From contig WBMV01006603.1 in the NCBI GenBank assembly GCA_013396655.1, forward strand, positions 3,481 through 67,480: a stretch of DNA of 64,000 bases, read 5' to 3'. The stretch's first letter is position 1; each line of letters starts with the position of its first letter. A model generated the notes under the pieces. The model ran no database searches and was not told the DNA's origin. It was given only the letters and a program-made list of their open reading frames with translations. The translations under genes were made by a program, and so were the position numbers. Source of the stretch: Campylorhamphus procurvoides. Its lineage: Eukaryota; Chordata; Aves; Passeriformes; Dendrocolaptidae. This document shows, in pieces, positions 1-15,200 of the stretch.

Positions 1-260
1 CGGCTTGCGGGGGCCGGCGCTCGCTTCGCGCCCCGCTCCGATCCGCGCCGGGGGCCGGCCGGCCGGGGGTCGCCCGCCTCCGCGTTCGCTGGCGCCGGCC
101 GGCCGGGCCCTCCCCTCCCTCCGCCATGGCGGCCGAGAGCGGCCGGCAGTTCTGGAAGCGGAGCGCCAAGCTGCCGGGCAGGTGAGCCCGGGAAAGGGGT
201 GCACGGGCCGCACCCCCCACCCTCCCAGCTAGGGGGCGTCGGGAAGGGGAGCTGAAGCCG
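1..260 (+). promoter_or_regulatory. TBC1D22B: CpG-island promoter and 5' UTR of TBC1D22B
   Basis: The first 200 bases are extremely G+C rich with many CpG dinucleotides and GGCCGG repeats. They lead directly into the coding start at 126, which sits in a strong Kozak context (CCGCCATGG). No TATA box is visible. The GCCATGGCGGCC around the start also resembles a YY1-type element. The transcription start cannot be placed, and the promoter may extend left of the window. Confidence 0.75.
126..181 (+). CDS. TBC1D22B: TBC1D22B coding exon 1
   Basis: Encodes MAAESGRQFWKRSAKLPG plus two bases of the next codon. The donor GTGAGC follows at 182. The start is chosen because it is the only ATG in a strong Kozak context and it gives the conserved family N-terminus. 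Confidence 0.95.
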
Positions 261-3200
261 TCCCTCTGCCTTGGGAAGGGGCTGTCACCCACGCTGGCTC
301 TGGGACTGAGGGTCCTACGGAACCCCTCTGCAAGGCTGGGGGGATACCAGGCGTTCCTCTCCTGGCTGCAGGGCAGAGAAGCTGATTGGGGGCCCCGGGG
401 TTTCCCCCTGCAATAGGGGAGATGCCAGGGGCACCCCAGGCTATGAGGCAGAGGAGTTTTGCTGGAGGAAGGCTTAATGTTTAAAGGACAAGGGTAGGAT
501 TAGAACTGCTCCCTCACCTGTAGGACCAGGCAGGCTGTGCAGAGTCTGCGGGGACCCATGTGTGCCCCCTCTGCCCCATGAGAAGCAGGATGGAGGGATC
601 AGGGCCTTAAAGGCCCCTTTGGGATGGCCTCGGAGCGAGGGCTATACCATCTTCCTTTCCACAGATACTGAAGAAAGCTCATTGTTTCCCGAAGTCCTTA
701 GAGGTGTTGCTTTGAGTGGCAGCAGCTCAGTCTCAAAGGGGTACCAATGCCTGTAACCTTCCCATTACCCTCCCTTATGTGGGATGTTATTTCTCATCCA
801 CCTCTGCTCAAGACAAAGGACTGTAGAGGCTCTCTGTTTGCATCTCTCCTGCTTCAGTTCCTCTGTTTGTGATGTCCCAGTTCGTGTCGAGGCACGGACA
901 ACTCACCCAGGGATCTGAGAAACAAGTGAAATGTCTGATTCACGTGGTATTTAGGAAGAAGAGGCTGGTAGCAATGAAGGAAATGCTCCCTATGGCGCCT
1001 CGGGAGGAGGGCTGCCATGGGGAGGGGGCATCGACCTCTCTGGGAAGGCTCTGCCAAATGCTTTTCCCATCTGGTGCTCCTCACGTTTGTTTTCATTTTC
1101 CTTATCTGAACCCTGCCCTTTCCCTCCTGGGAACACAGTCCAAAATGCTTACTTGGCTTTAAACCCTGCTAGCCCAGTTAAATATCTGTTTCTGATGTGC
1201 TTTTGCTCATCTCTTTGTCACTGTGTTGACTCCTTCAAGTTGGCTGGACAATCTAGGTCTGTGGCAAGCGAAGGGCAAGCAATGAGCATTCAGTATTTCA
1301 AATCTGTTTCTCATAGGGGAGGAAAATACTGTGCTTTCCCTGGGTTTTTTTTGTCTCCTGATTGCTGCTGTCTCTTACCTGAAGGTCTCAACCATGCTCT
1401 CAGCTGGTGGTCTTTCACGCCATCTCTCTTCTGCATTTGGTGACTTTTGAGTTTTGACTTGGAAAGCTCAAACCAGGTGAACCGGTCTGGGAGGCAGCTG
1501 GTCCTGCCTAGACAATACACTCCATCAGAGACTTTTTGGCAGTGTTCTCTCCTGCTCCTAACTGCCTATTTGGCAAATATCCTGCTGTGCAGTAGCCTTG
1601 TTACCATCTCCAAATATCCTGTGTGCCAGTTATTTCCAAGGACAGTTGCCAACAGGTCTCGGGCAACATGACCACAAAAGTGGAGATGGGACGTGCAGCA
1701 TCCCTGGTCCCTAGACGTGAAGTTCCCTTTCTTCTTTTTCGTCTGAGGTTTGGGAGACCTTCTCATATAGATTCTTGGCTCTCTCCTTTCTTTATCCTGA
1801 CAATATGGCAGAAGAATGGTCTGTAGAGATTTGGACACTATGTTCACTTCCTTTTCCATGACACTTTGTGCATTTGGTCCCTTAGTTGTATTAGCTTTTA
1901 TTTGATGCTTTTGGTGCCTGTAGATTTAGGGTGGCAGAACAAGTAAATGTTGGGGGGGGTGGGGTTTCCAGTACTGTCCTGTGGCTTTTGCATTGGAAAT
2001 TCTCTCCCCAGCATTTTTCTGGTGATGCTTTGGCAGGGAAGTCTAGTGTGTTGTCATCTGTGATATTTCCTGCTCTTTAGAGAGATGGGCAGTCAGTGTC
2101 TGATTGGGGCTATTTAAATGATATTTTAAAAGGGGAGAAACAGTCTGCTAGAGATAAATATGTTCTGTGTCCGGAGGGGCACTGAAGTTTTGTGGATATG
2201 CTTTCTGTTGCAGTGTCAATAACCCACACCCTGTGATGATCTCATGAGCAATATAGCACACATAGCACAGCCATTGTATCAGGTACTGAACGTTCAGGTA
2301 ACAAAGAGCCTGTCCCACATAGCTTAAACTGAGGCTAAACAGGGGAGTCCAGTCAGTCTGGGAGCCCAGCATCAGCTTAGATCAGCTTGAGATTCTTTGT
2401 TTTGGAGGGTCTGGCTTTTGAGTCTTTAAAAAGCTGTCTGGGAAGTGGGACCCTCTATCGTTGTATCAGCCATTGGCCAATTGCTTCAAAACCCCAGGAA
2501 AGGGTTTCCTCACCCATCACTGGCTGCTGTGTCTGCTCCTCTCTCTCTTACACACATCATTCATTGGTCTTGTGAAGTTCAGGCCTTTGCAGGCAAATCA
2601 AAGCAGTTGCCCATTGGCAGCCTGTAGGTCCCTGCGCAGAGAGGAGCAGTGTTAACCTGGCAGCTATCATGAGACAGTGCAAGTTTGGTGCTGGGTATGG
2701 GAGAGGCTCTGCTGGCTCCTTTTCTCCAAGCAGCTGCCACAAGTCATTGGGAAGCAGTGCTGATCTGGAGGGGTTATCTTTCTTACTCCTGATTATCTGC
2801 TTGCTATGTCCATCCATAGAGGTGCTTCTGCTTAACAGCTGTCCTGAATTCTAGATGCTCATTAGTCATCACATTCTCTCCTAGGCTTAATCATTGGTGG
2901 GTAAACGCAGTGAGCCTTTTCAGCACTTCCAGCCATGAGGGACAGCTACTGCATTGGTGAGCCCACTCCTTGCCGGGCTACTCCACCAGGATCTCTATGC
3001 TGTGATTGTTTCCAGCTCCTGCCCTGGATCTCTGCGTCTCTTCCCTACCAGCTGGACCTGTTGCTTCTGCCTTCTCAGCATCAACTGCTTCCCAGTGTGC
3101 TTTCCAGCTGCACCAGGCTGCCATCCCTCTCCTACACAGCTGGGCTCTGCTCATTTTACTGCCAGGCACCATCTGCAGCTCCTAGAAACCAGGCCAGCTC

Positions 3201-6200
3201 TATTGACCCAAGAGGACCTTGTTCCTTGTGTGCCAGCTCTGAATGGGCCTTTGTCTTTGCCGTGGGACACGGGACCATTCTGTGTACCAGAGGATGGGGA
3301 GGACTTGTTTCCCAGAGATGGTTTTCTAGGATGGAGTAGCTGTGAATAGTTGCCTAAATTGAGGTAATAACTCAGGATTCCTGTCTCACATCCAGAGTCT
3401 GTTAAACCAGCAACGAGCACTTGTCTCATAGCTCCTCTCTGAGGTGATGCTTCCCATGCAGTTCCTGGAACTCTCAGGCTCCCTGTTGCATTAGTCCCAC
3501 TCCGCAGAATGGGCAGGCAAGGAACTGAGTCGTGGTGACTCATTTCAGGCCACATAGGAAGTAGTTGATAAAGCTGGGATTTAGACCTGAGTCAAACCAC
3601 GTACTGTACCAGACATTCCAGTGCTATAGCGTTGGCTGTGATCTTGAGAGCCAGCATGGGGTTCAAACCCTCAAGTGCATTTGTGGAGGATCTCCAGTGT
3701 CACTGTCCTTCCCTGTCCCAAAGGCCTTGGAGGGGTCAATTCCCAAAACTGGAAGTCCTCTTGATGGAAAACAGAATGAATGTCAGTGTATACAGCATGG
3801 AGACTGAGACACATGGTCACTTGGAATGAATTGATGGTGCAGAAAAGAGCAGATCTCAAATCCCAACTCAGACTGGAAAGGGCCTCAATTTAAACAAGGC
3901 TTCTCTTTGCTGCTGTAAAGAACAAATCTTCATCTGAATGTGGCAGTTTGGATCTAAGGCTTTTAAGTTAGAAGGTTTTAAGTTACTTTTGGTCTTATAT
4001 CCAGCTCCTGAGAACAGCCAAGAAGCGTCATCCCAGCCTAGGCTGACATTATTTGTGGGACCTCTTTTTGTAGTGTCTTGCTTTTTGTTTTTCCCCTTTC
4101 TGCAGCATTCAACCTGTCTATGGAGCACAGCATCCTCCCCTGGATTCCCGGCTCACCAAAAAGTAAGTGTTGTCTCCTGGAGATGCAGACCACAAGACTT
4201 TGGAGGTTTTTGGCTCAATTCTGCAGTAGGTAGAGTTCTCCAGCGTCCCTGGTATTGTGATATTGCAGCAAAGAAGGACAACAGTGGGATGCTATGCTGT
4301 CTTGAGTGCTACAAAAGCTTGCAGGGAAAGCTTATCTGCTGGTACCCTTTATGGCCAGAAATCCATACAGTAACAGCCCCATCAAAGGAGACAGACATTT
4401 ATTTATTTTTAGCAATGGTGTCTGATCCTTCTGCTCCTCTTTGAAGCCAGAAGAATTGAGGGAAAGGGAGGTAAAGCTGCCCAGCAACTACAGGACTGGA
4501 GAATTGCAGCACCCTTCCTCGCAGGAAAAGGCAGAACTGATCTGAACTGGCTCCTTGTCCCCATCTTGTGCTACGTAGTGGTGAAAGTTCCCCACTTCAG
4601 CTGGTGGACTTTGATTCCTGTAGCTTAAAAGTAAATGCAAAGGCTCCTCCTATGCCTGAGAAAAGAACCGGTCCGGCCTGGCTGCTGGGAACGATCACAG
4701 CTGTATTGGGCACAAGCACAGGAGCAGATCTGCAGTGTTTAACCTCTGACATGCCTCTCTCCAGGTTGCAAGACTTTTTTTGGGTGTTAATGTTCTTGTT
4801 TTCTGTAGGGTGGGGGAAGGCAGAGCTGGAGGAATTGTACGTGTCTTCCTTTGCCCTTTTGAGCCAGGAAGCCTGGCTTCTCTCCAGCTGTCTGCTGCCA
4901 CTGTAGCCTCTATGACTGCTGTCAGAGCACCTCAGGCTCTGCCTCCTGGCCGTGGGGATCCCAGAGACTTAATATATTCCTTAGGTCTGGGAGGAGGAAC
5001 AGGGAAATTGGATAAAGGGATTGGCTGATTGGAGAGAGGATATGGGAAAAGGAAAGAAAATGAGCTCATATAACAGCATGGCTCTGATCCTGTTCCTCTC
5101 TGGCTCGCAGCTTCATCAAAGACCGCTCCAAGGCCAGTGCATTGCCTATGAAAAGCAAGAAGGCCTCCAGCTTTCATGAGTTTGCCCGCAGTACCAGTGA
5201 TGCCTGGGACATCGGTGATGATGAAGATGAGGACTTCTCTTCCTCCTCTTCCTCTTTGCAAACTCTGAACTCTAAAGTGGCCAAGGCCACAGCAGAGCAG
5301 GTTTTGGAGAACCACAGCAAGCTGCGGGTGAAACCCGAGCGGGCCCAGTCTGCTCTCAGTGACATGCCCACCAACTGCAAGGTCATCAAGTCCAGCAGTG
5401 AAGCCCAGCTCTCCAGGACTTCTGGTAAGAGCCCAGTCTGTAGGGGCAGCCTCCTGCTCTAGTGCTCTCCTACTTGACCACTGAATTCAACTGCTTGTTG
5501 CTATTCACAGGGTACGGGCAAGAGGCTGTGACAGAACCCGTAAGCATAACAGCCTTTTTCTTCCTTGTAGTATCATGTACTCCAAGGAGCCATTTTCAGA
5601 CGCCTTGTCTTAATGCTTCAGTGTCCTCTGCTGCTCAGTATCCTGCATACAGGCATGTCTGTCCCAGACTACTCCACGTTCTGATATTAAGGGAGTTTGA
5701 AGATCTATTAAGTTCTTGCTTGGGCTTTCTCACTGTTTCCTTCCTTTGTGACCTGGTGTGCTGAACTGGATGAGGTCCTATTGACAACAGGTCAATATGG
5801 GTTGGGCAGGAAATTGGGCAGCATCAGCCCCTGCTCACTCTGCCTTGTCTGCCTCTGCAGTGATAGTAACCCAGGAGGTGGCACTGGCAGCCCATTGCCT
5901 CCTCTCTCTACACTAGCAGTTAGCTTGGTTGCTGTTTAGATCAGTGGAGAACAGAGCAGATCTGAAGGTAAGTTCTGGGATTCCTGCAGCTGCTTCTGCC
6001 GTGTCACTTGTGTCCTGCTTATGGCTTCCCATGTGCAGAGGGAAGACTGATCCACTTGCAGCCAGGTATCTGGATGCAGGAGGAAGAAAGCAAAGGAGAA
6101 ATGGAAGGAAGTGATGGAAGAGCTGCAACAGATGCCTGTGAATCAGCTGATCCATCAGAATGGGCCAGTGATGCTGTTTACTGGTGCTGGGGAAGAGAAT

Positions 6201-9200
6201 GGCAAAATCTGCAGTGGTAGATCTCTGAGAGTGGCTAGAGGAGTGAGGTAGGGTTGGAGAGGTGCAATCTCCTTCCAGTCACTTCAGTGCAGCATCTGGT
6301 CCTTGCAGAGGAGGCCTGTGTGCGGACCCCCCTTCAGAAGCAGCAGTCCCTTCCCCTTCGACCTGTCATTCCACTTGTTGCCCGAATCTCTGACCAAAAT
6401 GCTTCCGGTGCTCCCCCCATGACTGTGAGGGAGAAAACACGGCTGGAGAAGTTTCGACAGCTCCTTTCCAGTCACAGCACAGACCTGGGTGAGTGTGGCA
6501 AACTGAGGGTGCCTCTGGGTGGGAGGGGGAAGGCAGAGGTGACCTGCTGCCTGCATCAGGTTGTACTTGGGTCTGCTTCAGAGTGGAAAAAATTCTTACC
6601 TGCAGCTGCACAAAGTGGGATGGTTGCACAAATAGCTCTGTTGGCAGATGGTAAAGTCCTCCAAATGCTTCCTGTCAGTTCCTTATCATTCTCCATCTTG
6701 TACATGATGGTTGGTATCACTGTTGGACTCTGCATGAGAACTGAGGTTCTGGCACATTGGAGCCCCTGCAGCTACAAGCTCTCTGCCCAGGCTGAGCTGA
6801 AGTCATCTCTAGTCCCCTTGCTGCAGACCCACATCCCCAGTCATTGCCACTGTGGGAGCCTTCCTGGTGGCTCAGTATCTCCAGAGCCTGCAGGAGCAGA
6901 CTGGGCTTTCCTCTCCTTCTAGGTACAGTTGTGCCTGGACATGCCTAGGATCTAATGCATTGCCACCACTGTCCGTTTGCAGATGAGCTGAGAAAATGCA
7001 GCTGGCCTGGCATACCTAGAGAGGTCCGGCCTGTGACATGGCGTCTCCTCTCAGTAAGTACTTGGAGCTGTGATGCAGGAGTCTGGGGGGATTGTGCTGA
7101 GCCAGGGACGTGCTAACCCTGCTCCTAGACCTTCATGTGTCCCTTAACCAGCTTTGCTTGTGTTTTATCTGTGCCCAGCCTACAGGTGAGCTGTAGGATT
7201 TTTTGGTCGGGGAGTGTTATTGTTACATATTCTTTGAGGTCAAAGCCCAGACTGGTGTGAGGAATATGTGGTTCACTCTCTTTTGGGAAAGTGAATCCAA
7301 TGAAGTTAGGTTACTCCAAGATCAGTGAAGGCATCGGGCTCGGAAAGCCAAATGCCATGAGAGCTCTTTCTCCAGCTCCTGAGTTTGTGTGCCTGATGTT
7401 TCTGGGTGCACAGCTGACTGACAGGATTTCAAGGGATGGTTTGTGGTGAGGGAAGAGGGTCTGCCCTGACATGGGTTTTCCTGATGCAGGGCTATCTTCC
7501 CGCAAACTCGGAGCGTCGAAAGCTGACTTTGCAGCGCAAGCGGGAGGAGTACTTTGGCTTCATTCAGCAGTATTACGATTCCCGGAATGAGGAGCACCAT
7601 CAAGACACCTACCGACAGGTATGAATCCTCTGCCTGCTTCCTGTCTTTCTGCCTTAATTATGTACCTTTCCTCTGTCTTGGTTAGTGTCAGTGCTAGAAC
7701 TTGCTCTAGCTGTAGCTCACAACAGTCTTCTCCATGGGGGAAAAGCATCATGTTTCTGTCCTTGTTAGTTTAAGCTTTTCCTAAAATTATCTAGTAAAAA
7801 ATTCAGGCTCCAATTCTTTCCCAGCTCTGGCCACCTGCCTGCACCTGAGCAGAGGAGATTGCAGATAAAACTGTAGATGATTTTCTCAGTACAGCTGTCA
7901 TCTGTAGCCTTCACTGTGCTTCGGGGGGGGACACTGAGTGATGTTAACCTGTGATGAGTTACTGTGCCCCCAGAAAGCAGAGCTGGTGTGTGTAACCCAC
8001 CCTCTCTTCCAGATCCACATCGATATTCCAAGGACCAACCCACTCATTCCCCTCTTCCAGCAGCCACTTGTCCAGGAGGTAAGGGGGAGTGAAGCTCCTG
8101 CTCTACATTTGTCATGGGACATGTATGTTTAACCAGCCTTTCTACTAGTGAGTTAGCTTTGTGGGGACACTTCCCTGGCTGACAGCTGGTGATGCAAATG
8201 CCTGCTGAAACTATCTGGTCTTGTCCTATGTTTCTGAAAGACACTGGACTTGGAACTCAAGGGTTATGAAATCATCTCTTCTGTGGCAAGATGTAGCCAA
8301 GAGTTGGTAAAAGAACTGAAGTTTTTGTTTTGAGACAGATTGAAGGCATTTGAAACAGAAGAGGAGATACATCTGTTTTGCTTTGAAACCTTTTTTGTGC
8401 AAAGTGATATGTGAGCAACTCAGGCAGGATTGGGTTTGAGAGGTGGCCAGGAGGTATGGGCACCTGTCCTCTTTGGAAACAAGCCCAGTGTGTGTATGTG
8501 ATATGTCAGAGCATGGCATCCAGGGGGATGAGGCACTTTGGGAACAGCACACTGGTGGTTGTGCGGGAGACTGCTCTTTGGGAGCTCTCCTAATTTGTGA
8601 TGCTTTGTTGGGAATACTGTGCTGATACTTTAGCTTTCCCCCTGATGTTCAGCAAAGCATGCTACTCTGCTAAGAGGCAGCCCTGTCCTGTGGGTATTAA
8701 GCTATCTGGGTCTTGAAACGTTGGGTCTGCATTTTCTCAGGCAGAGGCTTTGATGAGGAGTCTGGACTGGACTGTCTTGTTCTCTGAAGAGTAGGCTGGC
8801 CTGTGTGGGGGATCTGTGGATCATACTGGAGTCTCTCGTAGGACTTGTATGCTTTTTATGTTACCGGTATTGCTACAGAAAAGCCTGTCAGTGCATGGTC
8901 TCTACTCCTTGAGCTTAGCAGTTACGCTTTTCTGCCTTTCCTTTATGCATGGCTAATGCAGGTACCTGCTTTCCCTCATTCTTCCCTAGATTTTTGAAAG
9001 AATCCTGTTTATCTGGGCCATTCGACACCCAGCCAGCGGCTATGTACAGGGAATCAATGACCTGGTCACTCCGTTCTTTGTTGTGTTCCTCTCTGAGCAT
9101 GTTGGTAAGTTACATTCGCTGCTTGAAGCACTCCTGACCATGCTGTTTGAAATGGTGTGAAGTGCTGGCATCAGGAAAACTTGCCTTGCTGGAGGAGGGG

Positions 9201-12200
9201 ATGATGTGTTCTTCCTTCAGAGCGCCTGTGCCAGGTTGGAGATGCATCTTGACCTCTTACTGTATCTCTGCTTCCTGGCTGACTTGACTTCAGTTCGATA
9301 ATCTTGCTGAGCCCCATAGAAGTTTAAGTGCTAAGGCTGGGTTTGCATTTGAATGTACTTAACAACCTTACAGTTTGGAGGAGAATGGGATCTTTTAGGC
9401 ACTGAGGGAGTTTAGGTAAAGCCCTGATAGACAGAGTTGCAGGAGGGTCTTGCTTGCAAAGCTTGGACTTGGAGACAGTTTTTGCTGTAGGAGGAGTAAG
9501 TATAAAGAGACCTTGCTGAGAATGTAAAATAAACTATTTAAATAAGGATTCTTGTCCCTTGCTGCTAGTACAGGTGTATTTCTCAAGATGAGAGTTTCAG
9601 AAAGTGAACTGACTTCTTCCTGCTGCTTTTGGATTTCTTGTCAGCCAGTTGGTTTTAGGTGGAGATCAAGTCCTTTTCACGCATAGCGTTTTTATTCTTT
9701 CTCTGGCTCTAGCTGTGTTTTGGAGTTGATGTTAATACTGGGATGTCATAATTCCTATGTTTAAAGACTTTTAGTTTTAACTGTAAATAGAAGAACAAAG
9801 GAATTTGTGAGACTATATTAGTGACAGAAATCCCATCAAGCAAATATTCTTAAGGTCTGATCAAAAACATGTTGAAGTTGCTGAAAGCCTTCCACTATCA
9901 AGCTAAGGCTTTGTAAAGTAGTACTGATCTTCCTCTTCTGAGGGCATTGTGAAGAGATAAGCCACATTGTTTTCCGCTGTGATAGCCAGTGTGGTCAGGA
10001 TTAATCCCTAGGAAGTGCTGTTGCTCCTCACAGCCTGAAGGAGAAGGCACAAAATGCTACCAGCTGGAGTGAATTCCCTTTTGTGGGAGGCCAAGAGCAT
10101 TTCAGGTCTGAACAAGTTCCGTTTGAATGGCCTCTCCAGTGCCTTATTGCTTGAGCAGTATTGATGCATAGTCCTGAGGTGGAGGTTGGTTGCTCAGGAT
10201 TCATTCATTGTGTTAGAAGTAGAGCTGTGCACAGTGAGTTACCTATGCAAGAAGGGAACTGGTGTGAAGCATCAGAGCTGCCTGTGGGTACCTGTGTGAC
10301 TTCTTGCATTCCTGTTCCATGCTGGTTGTCCTGGCTTAACCCTCTCTGCATGCAGCAGCAGAGTTCATGCTGCGTTGGCCCAGTCCATCTATTTGCTGGG
10401 GTTAAGCTTCTCACCATCTTCCAAGGCTGTTTTCACCACTAATTGAAGCTTTCTGTATGGATGTGACCTTCCTGTTTCCAGCTATCTCTGAAACTTGTGT
10501 TGGAGGGAAAAAATTCTGTGTGAGACTAGTTGAGTTGAATTTGGCCAAGCAACATCATGCATCCCCCTTATGGTCCCAGAGCCTGGGATTCAGAAAACAG
10601 CCTTTAGGTCACAAGCTGTCTTGGTGGCTACCTGCACCCTAGTCTGGCTATGCAGCAGTCAGAGTTAAAGGACAAATCAGGAGTTGCCTTGAATGTCTGT
10701 GGGAAAGAACTGGCAGCAGTCATTGTCATAGAACCCCTTTTGCAACAGGATTTAAGTCACTGATTTGGAGCATTGCCTCTTCTCTACAGCTGCTTTTGCT
10801 GACAGACCCCTGAAGAGCTGGTGCTGGGCAGGGCAGAGCAGATCTGGAGGCTCTCCATGTTGGATCACTAATTCTCAGGATTCCTGGATCAGCCAAGTCT
10901 GTGCTGCACCCAAGTCCTTGCAGGAGGAGAGCCTAATGAGGCCTTGCAGAGTTTGATAATCCTGGTGCAGTATGCACCAAGGGACAACTTACTTTTCTGC
11001 AAGAAGTCTCTTGTTCAAAGGAAATTCTGCTTGTATTTTTCAAGCTGTATCGTCCCTGGGAAAGGAGACAATCTGTATGGTTCAGGCAGCCCCTGCCAAC
11101 AGAGCCACTGAGGGCTCTTACACACAAGTGTCATCTGTAGGTATTTCTGTGTTCACAGGTGAGCATACAGCTGGCCTAGAAAACTTTTCCTTGCCTTTTC
11201 TTGAAAGCTTGCTCTGCAAAGTTGGCACCAGCACTGGCTCCGTTTTCAAACCTCTTGGGTTTCCTGCCCCTACTGTCTTTTCAGTGCAGGCGTTTTGTGG
11301 ACTGCAAGATACTAGAAGGGACCCACTGTGCTTTCAGCTGACTCCTCTGCTTAGCTGCCCACTGTCTTCCTAGCGATGTTTGCATTAGAGCTTCTGAAGG
11401 GCTGTCTTCCACAGTAGCTGACCCATTACAGCTCTCTGGGGACCATGTGTGATTCAGAGCTGACAGGCAGACGTGAGTGTTCACAAGCTGTTGATGTTGC
11501 TTAGCTGTTAAGCACAAGGCCGGGATGACACTCTGATGTTCTACTGTTCAATTTAGTGGCTTCTCGTGAAGCAGTCTCACCTCTGCTAACACGCTGGTCC
11601 CCATTGCCAAGGTCATTGTAGACTTCTGACCCATGATCCCACACTTTGTGTAGACACTGCATTTGCAGACAACAAATCATCTTTTCCACAGATCAATTAA
11701 AATCTCTCCTTGGTGCTCATCAGCTCATTAATGTGTCTGGTTGATAATGTCTCCATTATATAAGTACTAGACTAAGGCCTAAAACATCCTTCAGTGGGAT
11801 TGTCTGGCATCCCCACCAAGGACTGAAACACATGCATTGGGAAAAGGTGGGTTATTTGGGTAGAGTATGGTTTGTACCTTACCGGTCACTTTCAGGAAGC
11901 AATTTGGCAGCTTCCTTCCTTTGAAGTTGACATGAGTAATGAACCAACAGCTACCCAACTACACAACCAGTTACCAAACAAACTCGCTGAGTCTTGTGTG
12001 CAGAGGGATTAAACACAGCTTGCTCGGGGTAGTACTTAGAGCAGTTTGGCCATACTGCTGTGTCTTTGACTTTCATCATCACCACAGAAGGTGTGGGGAG
12101 GAAGGGTGTATGCCCCTCCAGGTCCTGGAGGAAATAAACAGAACATTGAGTGAAAAACATTCACAGGAAGCTATTTATCCTAGCTGTCCTGGATGCTTTG

Positions 12201-15200
12201 GGAACTGAATGACTGCTATTAACCTACAACTCCCTAGCCTGACTGAAGGGGTCCCATTGATACTGCTTCCCTCTTTCATAACCATGCCTTGAATCCAGTG
12301 TGTGTGCCCCTTTGACCAGCTTCAGAAAATACTAACTAGGTTGAGGCAGGGAGAAGCAGTTCTTCTCCAGAGTTTTCCAGTCCTCGTGTCTGAACTCCCC
12401 TGACCTCTGCTGCAGTGCCAGTTGGGACCAATTGCTTTTTCTGTAATTTCACCCACCCAGTCTGGGTCCAAAACTCATGCTCCTTTCAGGTGCTGGCAGA
12501 CTGCTGTGAGCCCTTGGCAGGTGGAATAGATTTAACTGCTGTGTTTTAATCTTTCCGCCAACACGCTCATCTTCTCCTATGGTGCTCTACCTGCCTCCTA
12601 CATGAACAAAACTGCCTCAGCTATTGGCAGCAGGCATGGGCATTTTGGGCCCCTGCCACTGACCGATCCAACCTGTAACTAGAGTGATTCCTCTTCCCAG
12701 CTGATTGATGACTTCTGCTGCAGATTGCTGACCACTGCTGGTTGTCAACTGGTGCTGCCAGGAAGGTGCTGGTGAGGAAGAGCTTGAGGGAAGTGTTGAG
12801 GCTGCAGGAGCTACGGAGCCTATCTTGCTGCCCTCTAAATGGGCACAGGCTGTCAGTGCTGCTGGGAAGGCAGAGCTTCAGCATTGGGGATATAGAGAGG
12901 CAGTCTGGCATCTGAGGAATTGGGGCAGGAGTGACACCTTGACACCTGGAGGAAACCATGGGCCTCTATTTCCAGGTGATCAGAGAGGGCCCAGCAAGCA
13001 CAGGGATACTGAGCTCTCAGTCTGTTAAAACTGCCTCCCAGCTCAGGCCCTGCAGCCCCTCCTGCTGCACTGAGTCACTCCCAGCTCTCGGGGCTTGTGT
13101 TTGTATTTAAAATGGCAGTGGCAGAGCTCAGAAGAGAGTTCAGCATCCCCAGATAGTGTCAGTGCTGGTCCCTGCACCATCTCCCAGTGCTCTCTGCCAA
13201 TCTCGATATATGACACCACTTCCATCCCCAATTTGAGGCCTTGCATAAGAGGTAGTCCCAGCTTTGGGACCTATTTGGCATCACACCAGGTCTGTAGAGG
13301 GAAGCAGTGCCATGGAAAGTATTGATTTTGTTTGCTTCTAACTGGCTTTGTTACTAAATCCTAATCACAGTTAAATGAAGAAGTGTCTGTAAGCAGGAGC
13401 AGAAACTTGGGTGAAGGCAAGAGGGAGCCTTGTGTAAGTAGTTACACTGAGTCACCTTTCCCAGGCTCCAACATCAGCATTTTCTAGCCTTCAGTTTTGT
13501 CCTCAGCCTGGGGGTCACTGCACCAGTGCAGACCTGCCCATTTCTATGTACAGCTGTGAGCTGAGACTGGGTTTAACTGTCCTTGCTGCCCTGAGCCCTA
13601 CCTGCCAGAATATGGGGAGTCATTAAAGCTTCCCTACAGGAAGCATGGATGTGAGTGGCTGGAGCCCTGGCTTCTCTGGTCTGTCCCTTCTGTGCCCTCC
13701 CTGAGTCCTTTTGAAAGATCACTCACAGAAGCTTTGCTTTCTCCAAGCTCTTGTTGTCCTTGGGCTCCATGCTGCACTGCTCCAGGCGGCTGTCACCATG
13801 CCACTGGCTTCCTCTCAGTCCCTCTCAGAGCCATATGTTGATTATCATTCTCCTTTCCATGAGGCCTCTTTAGTGATGCTGCTAAACAGATGTTTGTGAT
13901 GAGCCACACTCCAGAGACCTGGGGTTTTGTTCAAAGCTTCTTACAATGTGTGTTGGCTCATGCTAGGGATCTCCTGCCACGGTTTTTCTTTGACACTGGG
14001 GTGCTGGCAGAGTTGCTCCTCCATACTGGTGCAAGCAGCAGGGTGTTCACCATTACCTGAGCAGGTCACCACATTCCTTTCTCCATCATGGTCCTCATGC
14101 CTGAGCTGTATGGGGAAGTCTTCTGCACAGGGATCATTCCCACATGGCCAAGCCTCCCTCTCCCACTAGTCCTGGCCATACACATTTACCCTGTCCTGCT
14201 CCTTTGCCTGGCCGTCCACCTTCCTCTGTTGGAGAAAGTTAGCTAGGGAAGGACATGGATGTTAAACAGATTTTTGCCTGTCTTTCTCATAAGCTGAACC
14301 ATTTAAGAGTGGCTGTAGAGAAGCCAGCAGAAGAGTGATAGTTTTGGATGATGATGATATGCAGCAGGAAAACAGCTTTATGGCTCTTTCTGCAGTACAA
14401 GATGGTGAGATTAATGTAGGGTTAAGCTCTTGTTTGTCCTTAAAGCTCATGCCTCTTGTCCGTAAAGTTTGTTCTGGAGCTGAGCTTTGCTCCAGAGCTG
14501 AGCTCTACCCTGGAGGAGAAGCAGATGTGGGAGCAGTGTTAGAGTCACTGACTCTGTACTTTCCTTCCTCCTTCAGACAGGATCTGTTAGTGTTGGTTTT
14601 CACAGCAGTGCCAGTCTGGAACAATGCCCTGCAGTGTGTCTGAGCCAAGAGGGTGGGCTGGCTCCAGCCCTTAGCCCCATCTTCTCCCTCTCTTGCTCTT
14701 TTCCAAGACACATCAAAGGTGCTTGTTAGTATTTCTGAGCCTCTGAGTTTGGAAGTGGGCCAGTTTATCCCTGGCATTTGTTGATCTCATTTAGCAGCAT
14801 GACAGAAACGCAATGGGTGCTTTCTTCCCAAAGAGAAAAGGGAGGGAGCTGTTGGGTCAGCCAAGCTAAGAGGGCTAGACCTGTGTCTTCTGTCTGTCTC
14901 ACCACCTGTGTTCCACTGCCTTTGTATGCCTGTTTCCCTCTACAGCCACCAGGTTAAGGTGAGCCTGGCTTGGAGCAGGTGACCTCTGCTCCAAACTCTG
15001 CCAGCGTCACTGTCATTCCATCCCCGAAGCATCTCTCTCTTACCCTTCCTGGGGGTTCATAAGCCCATTTAAAAGCAAGGGCAGCCTTTTGCATTCTAGT
15101 AGAACCCTCTGGGGACAGAGCAGCCACTAACCCTTGTGCTGTCAGATTCCCACTGGGTTTGAAAAACAAGCTTGCACAAATCTCTGCTTTCCCCACAGCA